A stretch of 6,314 nt of DNA from Candidatus Methanomethylophilaceae archaeon (GTDB taxonomy: Archaea; Thermoplasmatota; Thermoplasmata; Methanomassiliicoccales; Methanomethylophilaceae): the NCBI GenBank assembly GCA_017455785.1, contig JAFSYZ010000017.1, forward strand, positions 1 through 6,314, given 5' to 3'. A program made the position numbers and the translations under genes. Under the pieces are notes generated by a model that was not told where the DNA came from, ran no database searches, and saw only the letters and a program-made list of their open reading frames with translations. Shown here in pieces: positions 1-5,138 of the stretch (position 1 is its first letter; every line of letters begins with the position of its first letter).

Positions 1-367
1 ACCGGTCATAGTGGGCGGAGGCACACAGATGTCCGCAGTTATTGCATGCGCTTACAAGCTGAAGCCTGAGATTGTGGGCAACGTCATCCACGGTACGACG
101 AGATGGCTCGTAAACGACAAGAACTCCGATGTATCGAAGATTAATGACCGCATCACCAACGACATCCCCATGGTGTATGTGAACATGGATTACAGTGACA
201 GCCCGTACGAAGGCCTTCAGGCATACGAATGGGGATTCATCAAGGAAGGTGTCGGCTGCGGAGGTTCATCCGTGGCCGCGATAGCATCCACCGAAGGGAA
301 GGTGGACTGTGACATACTCTTGGAAAAGGTCAACGAGATCTACAGAAGGATCACTGGTCTGAGTTGA
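1..367 (+). CDS. cobT: CobT-like archaeal phosphoribosyltransferase family protein, C-terminal part (5' end outside window)
   Basis: The frame is open from the window edge (first full codon at position 2) and ends at TGA 365-367, giving 121 visible residues. The fragment has a GGGTQM stretch near its start, GTTRW followed by an Asp/Asn-rich segment, and the C-terminal pattern SPYEGLQAYEWGFIKEGVG followed by CGGSS. I recognise these as the C-terminal half of the archaeal CobT-like family (UPF0284/TIGR00303 type), which is related to nicotinate-nucleotide:dimethylbenzimidazole phosphoribosyltransferase. Bacterial CobT activates the lower-ligand base as an alpha-ribotide; the same role here is inferred from family and from the adjacent cobalamin genes. 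The bacterial catalytic Glu region cannot be checked with confidence in this fragment. The gene points towards cobY and shares its last 17 bp with the cobY 3' end. About two thirds of the protein is probably missing upstream. Family assignment is fairly sure; exact substrate is not. Confidence 0.82.
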   Translation, partial: PVIVGGGTQMSAVIACAYKLKPEIVGNVIHGTTRWLVNDKNSDVSKINDRITNDIPMVYVNMDYSDSPYEGLQAYEWGFIKEGVGCGGSSVAAIASTEGKVDCDILLEKVNEIYRRITGLS

Positions 368-962
368 AGTACATCCTGGCCATCTGCAACTCGTGCATGG
401 TGTTCACGTTAACGGCCAGTTCGATCCAGTCCGTCTTGAGATAATGGTCGACGGGTTGTTCGTTCCTCAGGATGGCCTCCCTGTTCATTATGGTGAATCC
501 TGACAGCACCCATCTCTTCCCATCGATATCCAATGCGAATGAGGGTTTTATCCCTGATTTCAACACGGTATCCTCATCCACGACCGCTAGGAACGAATCA
601 CAAGGCTCTTTGTTGAAAGCATTGATGAAATTATCCACAGTGATAGGCCTTAACAATGGCATATCCGATGGAGTGGAGAAGACGTACTTCCCATTCATAA
701 CCTCGTATGCCGAATGGAGATCGCCGACATAGTCCTCGCCTGAGGTGCGGAGTGTCTCCACACCGATGTCCTTGAGGAACTGTTCGGTGTACTTAGTATT
801 CGGGCTTACCGTCACCAATATGCGATCCACGGTCTTTGCTTTCCTCAGAGCGTTGATGACCTGCTCGATGACGTGTTTCTCGCCAACTTTAATGAACGGT
901 TTCTCCACACCGTTCGGGCACATCCTGCTGCCCTTTCCGCCCGCCATCACCAAAGCTTCCAT
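351..962 (-). CDS. cobY: Adenosylcobinamide-phosphate guanylyltransferase CobY
   Basis: This 203-residue protein should transfer GMP from GTP to adenosylcobinamide phosphate, giving adenosylcobinamide-GDP, the substrate of CobS. It is the archaeal, non-homologous replacement of bacterial CobU. The N-terminal nucleotide-binding loop AGGKGSRM (residues 7-14) and EKP (20-22) are classic for the MobA-like nucleotidyltransferase fold. Further family marks are SPNT (53-56), TSG (73-75), DLHSAY (81-86), the acidic strand end TPSDMPLL (97-104) and the C-terminal VNVNTMHEL (184-192). Length matches the roughly 200 residues usual for CobY. The ATG at 962 lies 3 nt after the cobS stop, and a GGTGAG Shine-Dalgarno overlaps that stop, so translation is probably coupled. 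It is the last gene of the operon, and its 3' end runs 17 bp into the convergent cobT. No kinase P-loop is present, which argues against CobU. Confidence 0.93.
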   Translation of the reverse strand: MEALVMAGGKGSRMCPNGVEKPFIKVGEKHVIEQVINALRKAKTVDRILVTVSPNTKYTEQFLKDIGVETLRTSGEDYVGDLHSAYEVMNGKYVFSTPSDMPLLRPITVDNFINAFNKEPCDSFLAVVDEDTVLKSGIKPSFALDIDGKRWVLSGFTIMNREAILRNEQPVDHYLKTDWIELAVNVNTMHELQMARMYFNSDQ

Positions 963-964
963 GT

Positions 965-970
965 CTCACC
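965..970 (-). promoter_or_regulatory. Ribosome-binding site of cobY overlapping the cobS stop
   Basis: GGTGAG on the minus strand contains the cobS TGA and ends 2 nt before ATG 962. The spacing is short but still consistent with coupled translation. Confidence 0.55.
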
Positions 971-1865
971 AGAAATTGACCGTTATCAATATCATCACAA
1001 GCAATACAACAATACGTGTGGTCTGATTGGTGGCACCCAACACATCACCGTTGACGAATCCGAAGTTCTTCATCGCCACCTTCGACATCACATATCCCCA
1101 TAGGAAAGCCACTGCCATAGAAATAGCGGCTCCGAAATAACATGATGCCCTACAAAATGCTCCGGTATCCAGATGGGTGACAAATGTCGCTATCACACAT
1201 CCTATCGCCAAGAGAATCACCGTCAGGACCGCTGCCATGAGGATGGATGTCTTATCGGTGTTCCTTACCGACGCGCCTGCCATACCGTTGCTCGGACTGC
1301 CGAAACCTGCTGTGACAACCTGGGCGAACCTTGCCAGCACCTCTGCGGCCACGAGTGCCATGGCGATGCTGTTAGCGTTCAATGACAACAATTCACTGAA
1401 GATTATCAGAATGAACATAGCTGCCGTGGCAACACCGCCTGCTCCGACCAGGGTGTCCTTCAACGCTCTGGTGTGATCCTCACGCCTTCCGGCTACCATC
1501 AGACCGTCACCCACGTCTATCATTCCATCGAAGTGAAGGAAACGGTTGACGAACTCAACCGAGAATATAGAAAGGGCACAGGCGAGGACATAGGTGGATA
1601 TGTTCGAGACCAATTCGAACACAACCATCGCCAACAATCCGTAGAACAGACCGACCACCGGTGCCAACCATAACTCCTTGTTCATGGAGTCCATCTCCTT
1701 CTGGTCGATATTGATCGGCAGGATGGTGAAGAACGAGAACATACCCTTCAATGCCGATATCGCATCCGCACTGCTTTCCTCTACAGGTGCTGAGACAACA
1801 TCTTCCTTGACGTCAGAAATCTCTTCAGTTGTCGTAACCTGCTCGTCGACCATTTCGTCGCTCAT
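966..1865 (-). CDS. cobS: Adenosylcobinamide-GDP ribazoletransferase (cobalamin synthase) CobS, with acidic N-terminal extension
   Basis: CobS is a polytopic membrane enzyme that condenses adenosylcobinamide-GDP with alpha-ribazole (or its phosphate) to make adenosylcobalamin (phosphate). From the chosen start the protein has 299 residues. The family signature HFDGMIDVGDGL lies at 111-122, followed by a conserved LKDTLVGAGG (135-144), and NGDVLGATNQ sits near the C-terminus (272-281). Hydrophobic segments around 65-105, 143-185, 207-231, 240-262 and 283-298 fit a multi-pass membrane protein. I chose ATG 1865 because it forms an ATGA overlap with the cbiZ stop and has GAGGTG at a 9-nt spacing; the GTG 12 bp upstream would lie inside that ribosome-binding site. 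Oddly, the usual CobS start (here LKGMFSFFTILP at 39-50) is preceded by about 36 residues with 12 acidic and only 1 basic residue. The function of this tail is unknown. Confidence 0.94.
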   Translation of the reverse strand: MSDEMVDEQVTTTEEISDVKEDVVSAPVEESSADAISALKGMFSFFTILPINIDQKEMDSMNKELWLAPVVGLFYGLLAMVVFELVSNISTYVLACALSIFSVEFVNRFLHFDGMIDVGDGLMVAGRREDHTRALKDTLVGAGGVATAAMFILIIFSELLSLNANSIAMALVAAEVLARFAQVVTAGFGSPSNGMAGASVRNTDKTSILMAAVLTVILLAIGCVIATFVTHLDTGAFCRASCYFGAAISMAVAFLWGYVMSKVAMKNFGFVNGDVLGATNQTTRIVVLLVMILITVNFW

Positions 1866-2602
1866 CTGTACTTGCACCTCAATTTGTCAATGTCCTCATC
1901 GGACATGTCGTATGGGAAGTCCCCTCTCTTGATCAGGCAGCCCCTTATGCTCGTGCGTACCGCACGTGCCAAGGCTATGCCCGCTCCGAATCCCGTACCG
2001 CAATACAATATCTTATTACCATCCTTCGGACAGACTATCGCGACCGCATCCGAAGTGGTACCTGTCTCCTTCCAACCAAGATCCTGCATCGCGGCCGTCT
2101 TGGCCTCTGTGACTGCGATCACTGCATTGACCATCGCATTGTCCTCCAATGGTATGTCAACGATACCTATCGTGTTGATCGTCCCTCCGTGGGACATGAG
2201 GGCCTCACGCCTCTTCTGCGAAATCTTATGTTTGTACTCCCAGTCTGTGAGTTCGTCGCCGGCGATGACCTGGTTACTCAATCCCGCCGTAGCTATGGCG
2301 GCCACCTTGTGATCTCCGTATTCGATTTCGGAATCAGTGATCACCTTGTCCACCTCAGCGGCGGTCATGAAGACGACGGTCTGTTCCGGCAGAGACAATG
2401 AATTCATCATAGCCTTGACATCGACGACGGGATCGTCGCACATGTAGTCAGGATCCACCTGCATTATGGCGATGATATCCGTTTCCCTTCTACCGCCGTT
2501 GTAGATGCATGAGCTCAGAATGTCTATCGTTGAATCGAACTTTATCACTGCCACCGGCAGCTCCTTGAACCTTTCTATCCTGATGGAATACTTCGGAAGC
2601 AT
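1862..2602 (-). CDS. cbiZ: Adenosylcobinamide amidohydrolase CbiZ
   Basis: CbiZ cleaves the aminopropanol side chain of adenosylcobinamide to give adenosylcobyric acid, which lets archaea feed salvaged, incomplete corrinoids back into the CbiB step. The 246-residue protein carries the family's conserved core: TAGLSN (105-110), GTINTIG then DIPLEDNAMVNA (140-160), VTEAKTAAMQDLG (164-176), GTTSDAVAI (181-189) and a C-terminal GTGFGAGIALARAVR (202-216). The frame stays open upstream to about 2734, inside cbiB, but I place the start at ATG 2602. There the cbiB stop and this start share one base (TGATG), and a strong AGGAGGG lies 5 nt upstream. The 3' end overlaps cobS by 4 nt. No membrane segment or signal peptide is seen, so it is probably cytosolic. 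Its position between cbiB and cobS shows that salvage is built into the assembly operon. Confidence 0.93.
   Translation of the reverse strand: MLPKYSIRIERFKELPVAVIKFDSTIDILSSCIYNGGRRETDIIAIMQVDPDYMCDDPVVDVKAMMNSLSLPEQTVVFMTAAEVDKVITDSEIEYGDHKVAAIATAGLSNQVIAGDELTDWEYKHKISQKRREALMSHGGTINTIGIVDIPLEDNAMVNAVIAVTEAKTAAMQDLGWKETGTTSDAVAIVCPKDGNKILYCGTGFGAGIALARAVRTSIRGCLIKRGDFPYDMSDEDIDKLRCKYR
1875..1880 (-). promoter_or_regulatory. Ribosome-binding site deciding the start of cobS
   Basis: GAGGTG on the minus strand, inside the end of cbiZ, is 9 nt before ATG 1865. The alternative GTG start at 1877 is part of this motif, so it is unlikely to be used. Confidence 0.7.
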
Positions 2603-3594
2603 CAGAACCCTCCTATGAAATCGATTATAAAATTCTCCAAGCCTGTCTGGACATGTATGCCTATGAAGATGTAAAGAGGCATGGTCACCAGCAACAGGAA
2701 GATGATGGATGACAACTCTAACAGATGATAGCATCTGGTGATGTCATCAACTGTGGGCAACGGTCCCGTACCCATGATGTAAACGTCCTTCTTCTCCATG
2801 CTGATCCCCAACGCCGCAGCGAAGGCTGTCATAGGCCATCCGCTGTTCGGTGAAGGCGTTTTTATATGCTCCCTCCTCGCAGCTGGAATGGCTGCCTTCC
2901 AATCCATCCTGAGGAGGAAAGCACCGATCGCTATGAACACTGGCGATATCCTTGCGGTCACATACCCCAGAACATCGTCGAACTTGGCAGGGAAGAACCC
3001 GAGATCGCCGTACTTCTCATTCCTGTACCCCCACATGGCATCCATCAGATTGGCGCATCTGAACATGATACAACCGATGATCCCCAGGAGACCGAAGTAT
3101 GTCACAGGCGAGACCACGCTGTCCACATAGTTCTCCGATATCGTCTCGGTACACGAGGATGCGATATGCTCAGCATCCATTCCCTTGGTGTTCCTAGAGA
3201 CGATCATCTGCACCTTCGCGGCAGCTGCTTCGGTATCACCGTTCCTAAGATCCTTCTGGATGGGTTTGACATGTCTCCTGAACGAGAAGATGGCGAACGT
3301 GACCTTGAATATGAATGCGGTGGCTATTATCCAAGGCCATTCACCGAAGAAGTATCTAACAGCGGTGGTGATCGCTATCGCGATACCTAAAAAAAGGACG
3401 AATACGAACAGATACGAAAGGAATCCCTTCAGCTTCGTGAATGCCGGATTTCCTCTTTTGATGTGCCTGTCAAGGAAATAGAGTATGTTACCCATCCATC
3501 TCAACGGATGGATGGCATTCGGGACCTCTCCTATGACAAAGTCAATGAGCAAAGCGATCAGAACTATAGCCGCTGCATCCATCCACAGATCCAC
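2602..3594 (-). CDS. cbiB: Adenosylcobinamide-phosphate synthase CbiB
   Basis: CbiB is a membrane protein that joins adenosylcobyric acid to (R)-1-amino-2-propanol phosphate, forming adenosylcobinamide phosphate. The 330-residue protein has all the usual family blocks: a D-x-x-x-G-E-x-P start with HPLRWMG (29-35), VSRNTKGMD (132-140) followed by ETISENYVDSVVSPVTYFG (150-168), YRNEKYGDLGFFPAKFDDV (190-208), ARIS (214-217) and SPNSGWPMTAFAAALG (248-263). Hydrophobic stretches lie near 7-21, 57-105, 164-180, 215-228 and 294-314. The start is GTG 3594: it sits 4 nt after the cobD stop and has GAGGTGAT, an eight-base match to the 16S anti-Shine-Dalgarno, with GAGG 7 nt upstream. The ATG four codons later is too far from this site. 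The paired enzyme CobD is encoded immediately upstream. I see no defect. Confidence 0.95.
   Translation of the reverse strand: MDLWMDAAAIVLIALLIDFVIGEVPNAIHPLRWMGNILYFLDRHIKRGNPAFTKLKGFLSYLFVFVLFLGIAIAITTAVRYFFGEWPWIIATAFIFKVTFAIFSFRRHVKPIQKDLRNGDTEAAAAKVQMIVSRNTKGMDAEHIASSCTETISENYVDSVVSPVTYFGLLGIIGCIMFRCANLMDAMWGYRNEKYGDLGFFPAKFDDVLGYVTARISPVFIAIGAFLLRMDWKAAIPAARREHIKTPSPNSGWPMTAFAAALGISMEKKDVYIMGTGPLPTVDDITRCYHLLELSSIIFLLLVTMPLYIFIGIHVQTGLENFIIDFIGGF
2608..2614 (-). promoter_or_regulatory. Ribosome-binding site deciding the start of cbiZ
   Basis: AGGAGGG on the minus strand lies 5 nt before ATG 2602, inside the last codons of cbiB. It supports the internal start of cbiZ over any upstream start in the same open frame. 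Confidence 0.82.
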
Positions 3595-3597
3595 GGG

Positions 3598-3605
3598 ATC
3601 ACCTC
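3598..3605 (-). promoter_or_regulatory. Strong ribosome-binding site deciding the GTG start of cbiB
   Basis: GAGGTGAT on the minus strand matches the anti-Shine-Dalgarno over eight bases and includes the TGA stop of cobD. It sets GTG 3594 as the cbiB start and implies termination-reinitiation coupling between cobD and cbiB. Confidence 0.8.
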
Positions 3606-4705
3606 ATGGAATCCTCGACCGCTGCGACGAACCTCTCGTTCCTCGCACGGTCCTTGACACAGAACCTGACGTACGATGCGAAATCAGGGCCGAATGATGA
3701 ACAGTTCCTGACCATTATCCTGTTCTTGAGCATCCTGTCCACGAATCCTTTGGCATCCATTCCCAATCCGTCCACTGGATTGAAGTAGAAATATGAATCC
3801 GAATCCACGACCGGGAACCCGATGCTCTCCAGCTGCGAATGCATCCACTTGGACTCGGATGACATCAGCTCCGCCGCCTTCTCCACGTGGCCCATCCTTT
3901 CGCCTATGAGCACCTTCGCGACGTTCTGCTCCATCGTCCCGACGTTCCAGGTCATCCTCACCTTGTTCATCTCATCAATAAGGGCAGGATTCGCGAAACC
4001 GAATCCTATCCTGATGCCCGGTATGGCGAACGATTTGGTCAGCGAACATGCGACAACGAGATTGGGATACTTCTCCGCATAACCTGAACAGGTTATGTCC
4101 TTGTAATCGGGGACAAGCTCCAACAATGTCTCGTCCAGGAACACCATAATTCCTTCAGATGCACAATGGTCGACGAAGGAGAGGATGTCCTTCCTCCTCT
4201 CTATCATTCCTGTGGGGTTATTGGGATTGCAAATGTACACCGCCTTGGCACCCTTGCTCCTCTTGACCAATGAATCGTAATCTATCCTGAATCCATCTTT
4301 CGCCGGCAATGGGTTCCAAACAACTTCACAACCTGCCACCCTGCACTGCTGCGAATACTCCGCGAACGAAGGTACCGATATCACCGCCTTCTCACCTCTG
4401 TCTATGAAGGTGTTGGGGAACATCCTGATTATGTCAGAAGAACCGGAACCGATGATGATGCCTTCCTTACTGACACCGAACTTCTTCGAGATTACACCTT
4501 TCAACTCGGCACAATCGTCGTCAGGATAGTGATCGATACCTTGGATCGAGGAATCGATGATGTCCTTGATGTCCTCAGGAGGCCCGAACGGGTTGAGATT
4601 ATGACTGTAATCCTCCACATCGCCCAATCTCCATGCCTGTCCGCCATGGACTGTCTTCGGTATGTCCCGAAGGTGATTCTTGGACAAAAGGTGTGGATTC
4701 ATCAT
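3599..4705 (-). CDS. cobD: L-threonine-O-3-phosphate decarboxylase CobD (PLP-dependent, HisC-like fold)
   Basis: This PLP enzyme should decarboxylate L-threonine phosphate to (R)-1-amino-2-propanol phosphate, the linker that CbiB attaches. The 368 residues show the aminotransferase class I/II fold: HGG (20-22) and YSHNLNPFGPP (33-43) typical of CobD, substrate/PLP segment CNPNNPTG (159-166), the pyridine-binding Asp in LDET (190-193), and the Schiff-base lysine K224 in SLTKSFAIPGIRIGF (221-235). A carboxylate-binding Arg is likely R347 in VRFCV. HisC (histidinol-phosphate aminotransferase) is the main alternative by sequence, but the N-terminal HGG block and the position beside cbiB favour CobD. 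The gene starts with tandem ATG ATG (4705 and 4702); there is no good Shine-Dalgarno, and a TATA box lies 23-27 bp upstream, so the transcript may be leaderless. It is the first gene of the minus-strand operon. Its stop codon lies within the ribosome-binding site of cbiB. Confidence 0.9.
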   Translation of the reverse strand: MMNPHLLSKNHLRDIPKTVHGGQAWRLGDVEDYSHNLNPFGPPEDIKDIIDSSIQGIDHYPDDDCAELKGVISKKFGVSKEGIIIGSGSSDIIRMFPNTFIDRGEKAVISVPSFAEYSQQCRVAGCEVVWNPLPAKDGFRIDYDSLVKRSKGAKAVYICNPNNPTGMIERRKDILSFVDHCASEGIMVFLDETLLELVPDYKDITCSGYAEKYPNLVVACSLTKSFAIPGIRIGFGFANPALIDEMNKVRMTWNVGTMEQNVAKVLIGERMGHVEKAAELMSSESKWMHSQLESIGFPVVDSDSYFYFNPVDGLGMDAKGFVDRMLKNRIMVRNCSSFGPDFASYVRFCVKDRARNERFVAAVEDSMR

Positions 4706-4724
4706 CCATCCATGTACGTTCCTT

Positions 4725-4732
4725 ATTATATT
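4725..4732 (-). promoter_or_regulatory. Probable archaeal TATA box for the cobD-cbiB-cbiZ-cobS-cobY operon
   Basis: The minus strand reads CCAATATAATAAGG here. The box centre is about 26 bp from the second ATG (4702) and 23 bp from the first (4705) of cobD, so transcription would begin at or beside the start codon, giving a leaderless mRNA. A second, weaker A-rich candidate (CTAAAAAGG, minus strand, near 4812-4820) would give an untranslated leader of roughly 85-90 nt. I see no conserved B12-riboswitch box in the upstream stretch. Confidence 0.5.
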
Positions 4733-4758
4733 GGTTGTGTCCGATGGAATTATCCGCC

Positions 4759-4777
4759 CGGAACCATTGATGTTCCG
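4759..4777. repeat. Perfect inverted repeat CGGAAC-N7-GTTCCG upstream of the cobD promoter
   Basis: The arms at 4759-4764 and 4772-4777 are perfect 6-bp complements around a 7-nt spacer. The site lies about 31-49 bp upstream of the proposed cobD TATA centre, a position suited to a dimeric regulator. Its right arm is also part of a repeated module (second copy near 5003). Function is inferred only from position and symmetry. Confidence 0.45.
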
Positions 4778-4861
4778 TTTTCATATGCTGGACGTGACAT
4801 CCGATGGGTCATCCTTTTTAGTAACCGGGGTTTGACAAATAGCGAATATGTATCGCACCCT

Positions 4862-4875
4862 CTCGTTCTCAGTTA
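4862..4875 (-). repeat. Inverted copy of the TAAGTGAGAACAAG motif
   Basis: Read on the minus strand this is TAACTGAGAACGAG, matching 12 of 14 bases of the plus-strand copies at 4940 and 5034. Confidence 0.45.
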
Positions 4876-4939
4876 GCATTCTCGAAGCTGATCTAAGTGA
4901 TATTTCCAACCTAGAAGAGTGAATAACGACAGTTATCCC

Positions 4940-4954
4940 ATAAGTGAGAACAAG
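4940..4954 (+). repeat. Direct repeat ATAAGTGAGAACAAG, copy 1
   Basis: This copy is identical over 15 bases to 5034-5048, with a 94-bp offset. It is preceded by the small ATAAC-N4-GTTAT palindrome at 4923-4936. A shorter match, TAAGTGA, occurs at 4894-4900, 47 bp before this copy, which is half the 94-bp offset. Confidence 0.65.
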
Positions 4955-5033
4955 AGACCTGTATTTAGGACCAAAAATGACCGAAAAACAGTCCTTTCAT
5001 GCGATGTTTCGGTATGCTGGCCGTGTGGAAACG

Positions 5034-5048
5034 ATAAGTGAGAACAAG
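5034..5048 (+). repeat. Direct repeat ATAAGTGAGAACAAG, copy 2
   Basis: Exact 15-base copy of 4940-4954. It overlaps the left arm of the hairpin at 5040-5059, so the motif here becomes part of a palindrome. Confidence 0.65.
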
Positions 5049-5059
5049 GTGCTGTTCTC
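5040..5059. repeat. Inverted repeat GAGAACA-N6-TGTTCTC upstream of tnpB
   Basis: Seven-base perfect arms at 5040-5046 and 5053-5059 surround the spacer AGGTGC. It sits about 53-73 bp upstream of the tnpB TATA centre. It could be an operator or a subterminal hairpin of the element's left end of the kind bound by IS200/IS605 TnpA; the sequence alone does not decide. Confidence 0.5.
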
Positions 5060-5108
5060 CTTCATGAAATCCCTTCATGTCGGCGATCCTTCGTTTTTGC
5101 TATATGTA

Positions 5109-5116
5109 TTATATAT
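5109..5116 (+). promoter_or_regulatory. Probable archaeal TATA box for tnpB
   Basis: TTATATAT is centred 26-27 bp before ATG 5139, so initiation at or beside the start codon (leaderless mRNA) is predicted. An additional TATATG lies at 5101-5106. Only a weak AGGA (5130-5133) could act as a Shine-Dalgarno. Confidence 0.55.
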
Positions 5117-5138
5117 CAAGAATTCGAACAGGAATACG

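Larger units (their letters stand above)
4706..5138. other. 433-bp divergent intergenic region between cobD and tnpB, rich in short repeats
   Basis: No convincing gene is present on either strand. The stretch holds the proposed cobD TATA box (4725-4732, minus), the inverted repeat 4759-4777, an imperfect duplicated module (4769-4796 and 5003-5025), TAAGTGAGAACAAG-type repeats (4862-4875 inverted, 4940-4954 and 5034-5048 direct), a small ATAAC-N4-GTTAT palindrome (4923-4936), a hairpin at 5040-5059 and the proposed tnpB TATA box (5109-5116). The left end of the tnpB-bearing element must lie somewhere in here, or within cobD, but I cannot place it. Confidence 0.6.

Noticed and set aside
1107..1113. 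GCCACTG on the plus strand, resembling the conserved box of cobalamin riboswitches
   Set aside because: It lies inside cobS on the antisense strand with no surrounding riboswitch elements, and it is not upstream of any gene in that direction.
2602..2734. Upstream extension of cbiZ to 2734
   Set aside because: It would add 44 residues unlike CbiZ entirely within cbiB, while ATG 2602 has a strong AGGAGGG and the TGATG junction.
2866..3390. A 174-codon plus-strand open frame antisense to cbiB
   Set aside because: The minus-strand frame has full CbiB motifs throughout; the antisense frame is a by-product of its codon use.
351..4705. All six cob genes end in TGA, which might suggest avoidance of TAG in a pyrrolysine-using archaeon
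   Set aside because: Four of the six TGA codons are fixed by overlap with start codons or ribosome-binding sites, so the sample says little about stop-codon preference.
4599..4784. A 61-codon minus-strand open frame overlapping the cobD start in another frame
   Set aside because: It is out of frame with cobD, overlaps the proposed TATA box and dyad, and has no recognisable sequence.
4529..4876. A 115-codon plus-strand open frame spanning the cobD start and the intergenic region
   Set aside because: Most of it is antisense to cobD; there is no recognisable domain, ribosome-binding site or promoter, and the composition is not protein-like.
4862..5048. Possible CRISPR-like array
   Set aside because: There are only two exact short repeats with a 94-bp offset and one inverted copy; unit length and orientation do not fit CRISPR.
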